64,000 nt of DNA from Eleginops maclovinus (taxonomy: Eukaryota; Chordata; Actinopteri; Perciformes; Eleginopidae), in assembly GCF_036324505.1 (NCBI RefSeq), contig NC_086371.1, forward strand, positions 461,001-525,000, in the 5' to 3' direction. Within the stretch, counting starts at the first letter, position 1; each line of letters begins with the position of its first letter. The translations under genes were made by a program, and so were the position numbers. Below, piece by piece: positions 61,206-64,000 of the stretch. The notes below the pieces were generated by a model. It did not search any database, was not told the DNA's origin, and was given only the letters and a program-made list of their open reading frames with translations.

Positions 61206-62504
61206 TGGCGTGGGAAGCATCACTTCCTGGAGCATCAGGAGGCGCTGCAGAGACACGGGAACGCTCCTGGAGATTAACGAGGAAACTCTCTGAGGCGGAC
61301 ACGGAGACTGAGAGGAGGTATTGAACCGGACAAACAAATAAATCATTGAGTCTAAAGACGACAAAACCCCGGCCTGCAGAGGGGCGGAGAAACGGCACAC
61401 TATATATGAAATTAACTTTGCAATAATGACTTGTTACATTTCAGGTTCAGATGATAATATTTTGCTGCATAATCTCTGAGGAAACGTACCAGGGTTACCA
61501 GAACAACTGAAAACCTGCAGGACTGTGCAGGCATCATATAGCAAAAGGTCCGAATGAACTTCTTATTACAATGCATTCATTTAAAGATGACCCCAGCTCT
61601 TTCCCATCCTTTACTTGATTAATACTTGCTTTATGCATCTCAGGGTCTCAGGGTCTCAGTCCCCTCTCTCTGTATAATGAGTCCACAGATATGGAGATGG
61701 GTCAGGTGTCTGGTCAGACGACAGAGACAGCTTACGGAGAATAAAGAGGGGATGGATGTCCGGTGGGTCTGCGGGGGACGAGTGGCAGGCAGCAGGCTGA
61801 CACTGAGACTGAGATTTCTGATCCTTTCTTTACTCTCCTTTTTTCTGGAGAGGAAGTAAAGGAACCGGAGCTCTGGATTTATTTGTTGTTGGAGGAGCGA
61901 TATCTGACTAACAGCTTTAAGACGTGAAGACACTTTTATTCTAATGCAGGATTCTCACCTGAAAGAGGGCGGGGCTTCATTTAGACCGGAGGTGACGTCA
62001 GCGCCTCATGCTGTCTTATTCTAGAGAAAGCCTGCATTTTTATATTATTCTGTATATGTACAGTAACATTCAGAAAGCATTCATGCTTTCGATTTATAGA
62101 GGAGTTATCCTGGGTGTGTCGGAGGATAAAGGATGTGGTTTGTTGTGTTTCTGGTTGTTCCCTCAGGATCTTATATATAAATAGATTTGACTGAACGTGA
62201 AATAATGAGCTACAGATGCCAAATCTGTGACGAGCCATCACTACAGAAACACACATCGTTCGCTGGAGGAGCTCCAATGATCCTGATTGGTGTGTTTATC
62301 CCTAGTGGGCCCGTGCAAGTCCACAGGATGTGAGCCGGGCGTTAAAGCTCGTTTTCCTAGTGGGCAAACAGCTGTACTACACTTCCTGTCAGTCAGCTGA
62401 GGCTACTGGGCCCAAACAGACTTTTGCCCATTGACCTACATCCTGAGACTTCTGGAAGGTCTTTATGGAAATTAACTCCACAGCAAACCAGTTTAGACAT
62501 GTCC

Positions 62505-62590
62505 AGCCAATTAGCCTATCACGCACAATGTGTATGGGAGCGAGTGTTCAATAGTGATGTCACCATGTTCCGGAAGAAAAAGGAAGGAGA
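62505..62590 (-). repeat. dispersed repeat DR1, partial copy 5
   Basis: TTAGCCTATCACGCACAATG and GTGTTCAATAGTGATGTCACC match the central part of the 56.4-kb copy; GCGCTAGCCAATAG is deleted here. Confidence 0.65.
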
Positions 62591-62882
62591 ACTTTCTTCA
62601 CATTAAAATAAAGACGTCTACTCGAACCAGACGCCTCTGAGACGCTGAACAGCTCTGGGTGTCTCTCCTTGTGGTCCTGATAACCTCAGGGTTTTTATTC
62701 ATGTTTTAATAACGGGTTGGGGGTGGACGGGAATTTGCGCGACACAAAGAATTGTTTGAGGGGGAAATGTTTCTGAGCGCACATGGATTAGAGAGGTCTG
62801 ATCGCAAAGCCTTGCTTCCCATGACCTCATGATGCTGTAAGGTGTTCGCTGCAGGCCGATGGGGAAAGCAGACCACGGTTCA

Positions 62883-63043
62883 GTGTGTGTGTGTGTGTGT
62901 GTGGGTGTCGGGGGAGTAGAAACAGCTCGACCTGCTTCCTGTCGACGCTTGTTCACAAGCTGTCCGCTGCACGTCAGGCTGAGCGCTGAAAGGAAACTTT
63001 ACCCTCAAACTGTACATTTCTGCTCAAGCCTGCAGAGATGTGG

Positions 63044-63117
<74 letters not shown>
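62883..63117. repeat. two (TG)n microsatellites
   Basis: About 10 TG units at 62,883-62,903 and about 36 units at 63,044-63,116, in the EBF intron. Confidence 0.95.
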
Positions 63118-63120
<3 letters not shown>

Positions 63121-63312
63121 AAGCTGATGTGGACTCCTCTCAAAGTGCAGAGGTAGGTTTCTGTGTTCCTCTCAGCAGGACTTCATCGTGAACTCATATT
63201 CCTGCTGGTCGGGGGGGGCCTGATCCTTCCCATTAAGAGCTGTGGATCGGCTAAACATAATGTACTGGGATGGGATGTACTGGGATGGGATGTGACGCAG
63301 TGTGTCCCTCAC

Positions 63313-63484
63313 CCTGCTCGGCCTGCGACGCCTCAGAGATGTTGACGGCGAGCTGACTGCTGAAGGAGTTCACCCCCATCATCCCCGAGTGGGCGGAGCC
63401 GGTGAGGGAGGGCAGCTGGTTGTGGCTGCGGGGGACGCTGTACAGAGCCTCGGTGAGGTCAGCTGCTCTCTTCAGGATGATCTC
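63313..63484 (-). CDS. ebf: EBF/COE transcription factor, internal exon
   Basis: 172 nt, enters in phase 0 and leaves in phase 1. Acceptor: a long poly-C tract then CTGCAG before 63,484. Donor: CAGG|GTGAGG after 63,313. It encodes [40 protein letters not shown] and [34 protein letters not shown] and [15 protein letters not shown] are family signatures that follow the IPT and helix-loop-helix region. Joining the phase-1 G to the next exon gives QGYSRN, as in other EBF proteins. Upstream exons (DNA-binding COE domain, IPT, HLH) are off the right edge. Confidence 0.93.
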
Positions 63485-63488
63485 CTGC

Positions 63489-63510
63489 AGGGGGGGGGGG
63501 GGGGGGGACA
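63489..63510. repeat. poly-G (poly-C on coding strand) at splice acceptor
   Basis: About 19 consecutive G (C on the minus strand) immediately upstream of the CTGCAG acceptor of the 63,484 exon, serving as its polypyrimidine tract. Confidence 0.9.
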
Positions 63511-63617
63511 GGTATTAGATCTGTGTCATGGCAGCTGAGGAACTAGAGAAAGTGAAGCTGCAGGAGGTGCAGGTGGAGCCCTTTTTATTATGCGTCCAAA
63601 ATCTTCCAGAATCTGTT

Positions 63618-63945
63618 AATAACATGCTAGTGCTTTTATTTTGAAAGACCAAGCCTAAACCTGAGCTTCCTGTAAAGATACATTTATTATAGGTATTTTT
63701 ATTTTAAATAAAAAGCCCTATTAAGAGTTTCCTTTAATGGTACATTAACTATGGGGCTTTTACTTTGAAAAGCATGCCTCTTCTTGAGCTTCCTGCAGGA
63801 TACAGTACGCAAAGGGGCTTTTATTTTGAAAAACAGGGATGTTTTTCAAAATAAAAGAGCTTGTTGCGAGGATAAAGTCCCTAGCGTCCTGTTAGAATAC
63901 ATCAACTGTACTGAGCTTTTATTTTGAAATAAAATACATAAATAA
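63618..63945. repeat. diverged tandem repeat CTTTTATTTTGAAA...GAGCTTCCTG
   Basis: About five imperfect units of 60-80 bp, each with CTTTTATTTTGAAA (or ACTTTGAAA/TTTTAAAT) followed by an AGCTTCCTG/AGTTTCCTT block. One unit is partly inverted (TTTTTCAAAATAAAAGAGC at 63,842). Single copies of the CTTTTATTTTGAAA motif occur at 16.74, 25.65, 42.94 and 57.03 kb. Confidence 0.75.
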
Positions 63946-64000
63946 TCAGAAGGTCTTCCCTGAATTGGGAAAAAACGAACATTGGGGAGCACCTGAACGC

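Overview
The window looks like nuclear DNA of a ray-finned (teleost) fish. The reasons are the very high density of (CA/TG)n microsatellites, the many kilobase-scale minisatellites, short DNA-transposon relics with intact target-site duplications, compact introns, and the last exons of a vertebrate developmental transcription factor. There is no bacterial-style gene organisation, and I recognised no rRNA, canonical tRNA or CRISPR.

Layout. Positions 1-53,180 are a gene desert. It holds microsatellites, tandem arrays (9, 11/20, 15, 18-24, 19, 21, 32, 33, 36-38, 37 and 53 bp units), transposable elements and a few AT-rich, homeobox-motif-rich stretches that may be conserved regulatory elements. 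The only protein-coding locus there is a hAT-family transposon (22,373-24,938, minus strand) with an 8-bp target-site duplication, terminal inverted repeats and a nearly intact BED-finger transposase broken by one frameshift. A second, non-autonomous hAT-like element (8,064-8,792) sits inside a tRNA-SINE-like repeat.

Positions 53,190-64,000 hold the 3' end of an EBF/COE (early B-cell factor) gene on the minus strand. Four coding exons can be placed (63,484-63,313; 60,049-59,870; 56,879-56,751; 56,304-56,273). All three introns are phase 1 with GT-AG ends. The stop codon is followed by a probable 3' UTR of about 3 kb ending at an AATAAA signal near 53,207. The DNA-binding, IPT and HLH exons lie beyond the right edge. 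The introns contain a TTAA-flanked inverted-repeat element, a 37-bp minisatellite and three copies of a dispersed repeat that also occurs upstream.

How parts relate. The desert lies directly downstream of an EBF gene, so candidate enhancers in it (for example an inverted pair of perfect octamer sites at 18.19-18.23 kb) would most naturally act on that gene; this is inference. The most distinctive structures are repeat-derived. A two-part composite minisatellite (32-bp array, linker, 37-bp array) occurs twice in opposite orientation 14 kb apart. A 21-bp minisatellite appears to have been amplified from inside a dispersed repeat. I found no previously undescribed protein system.
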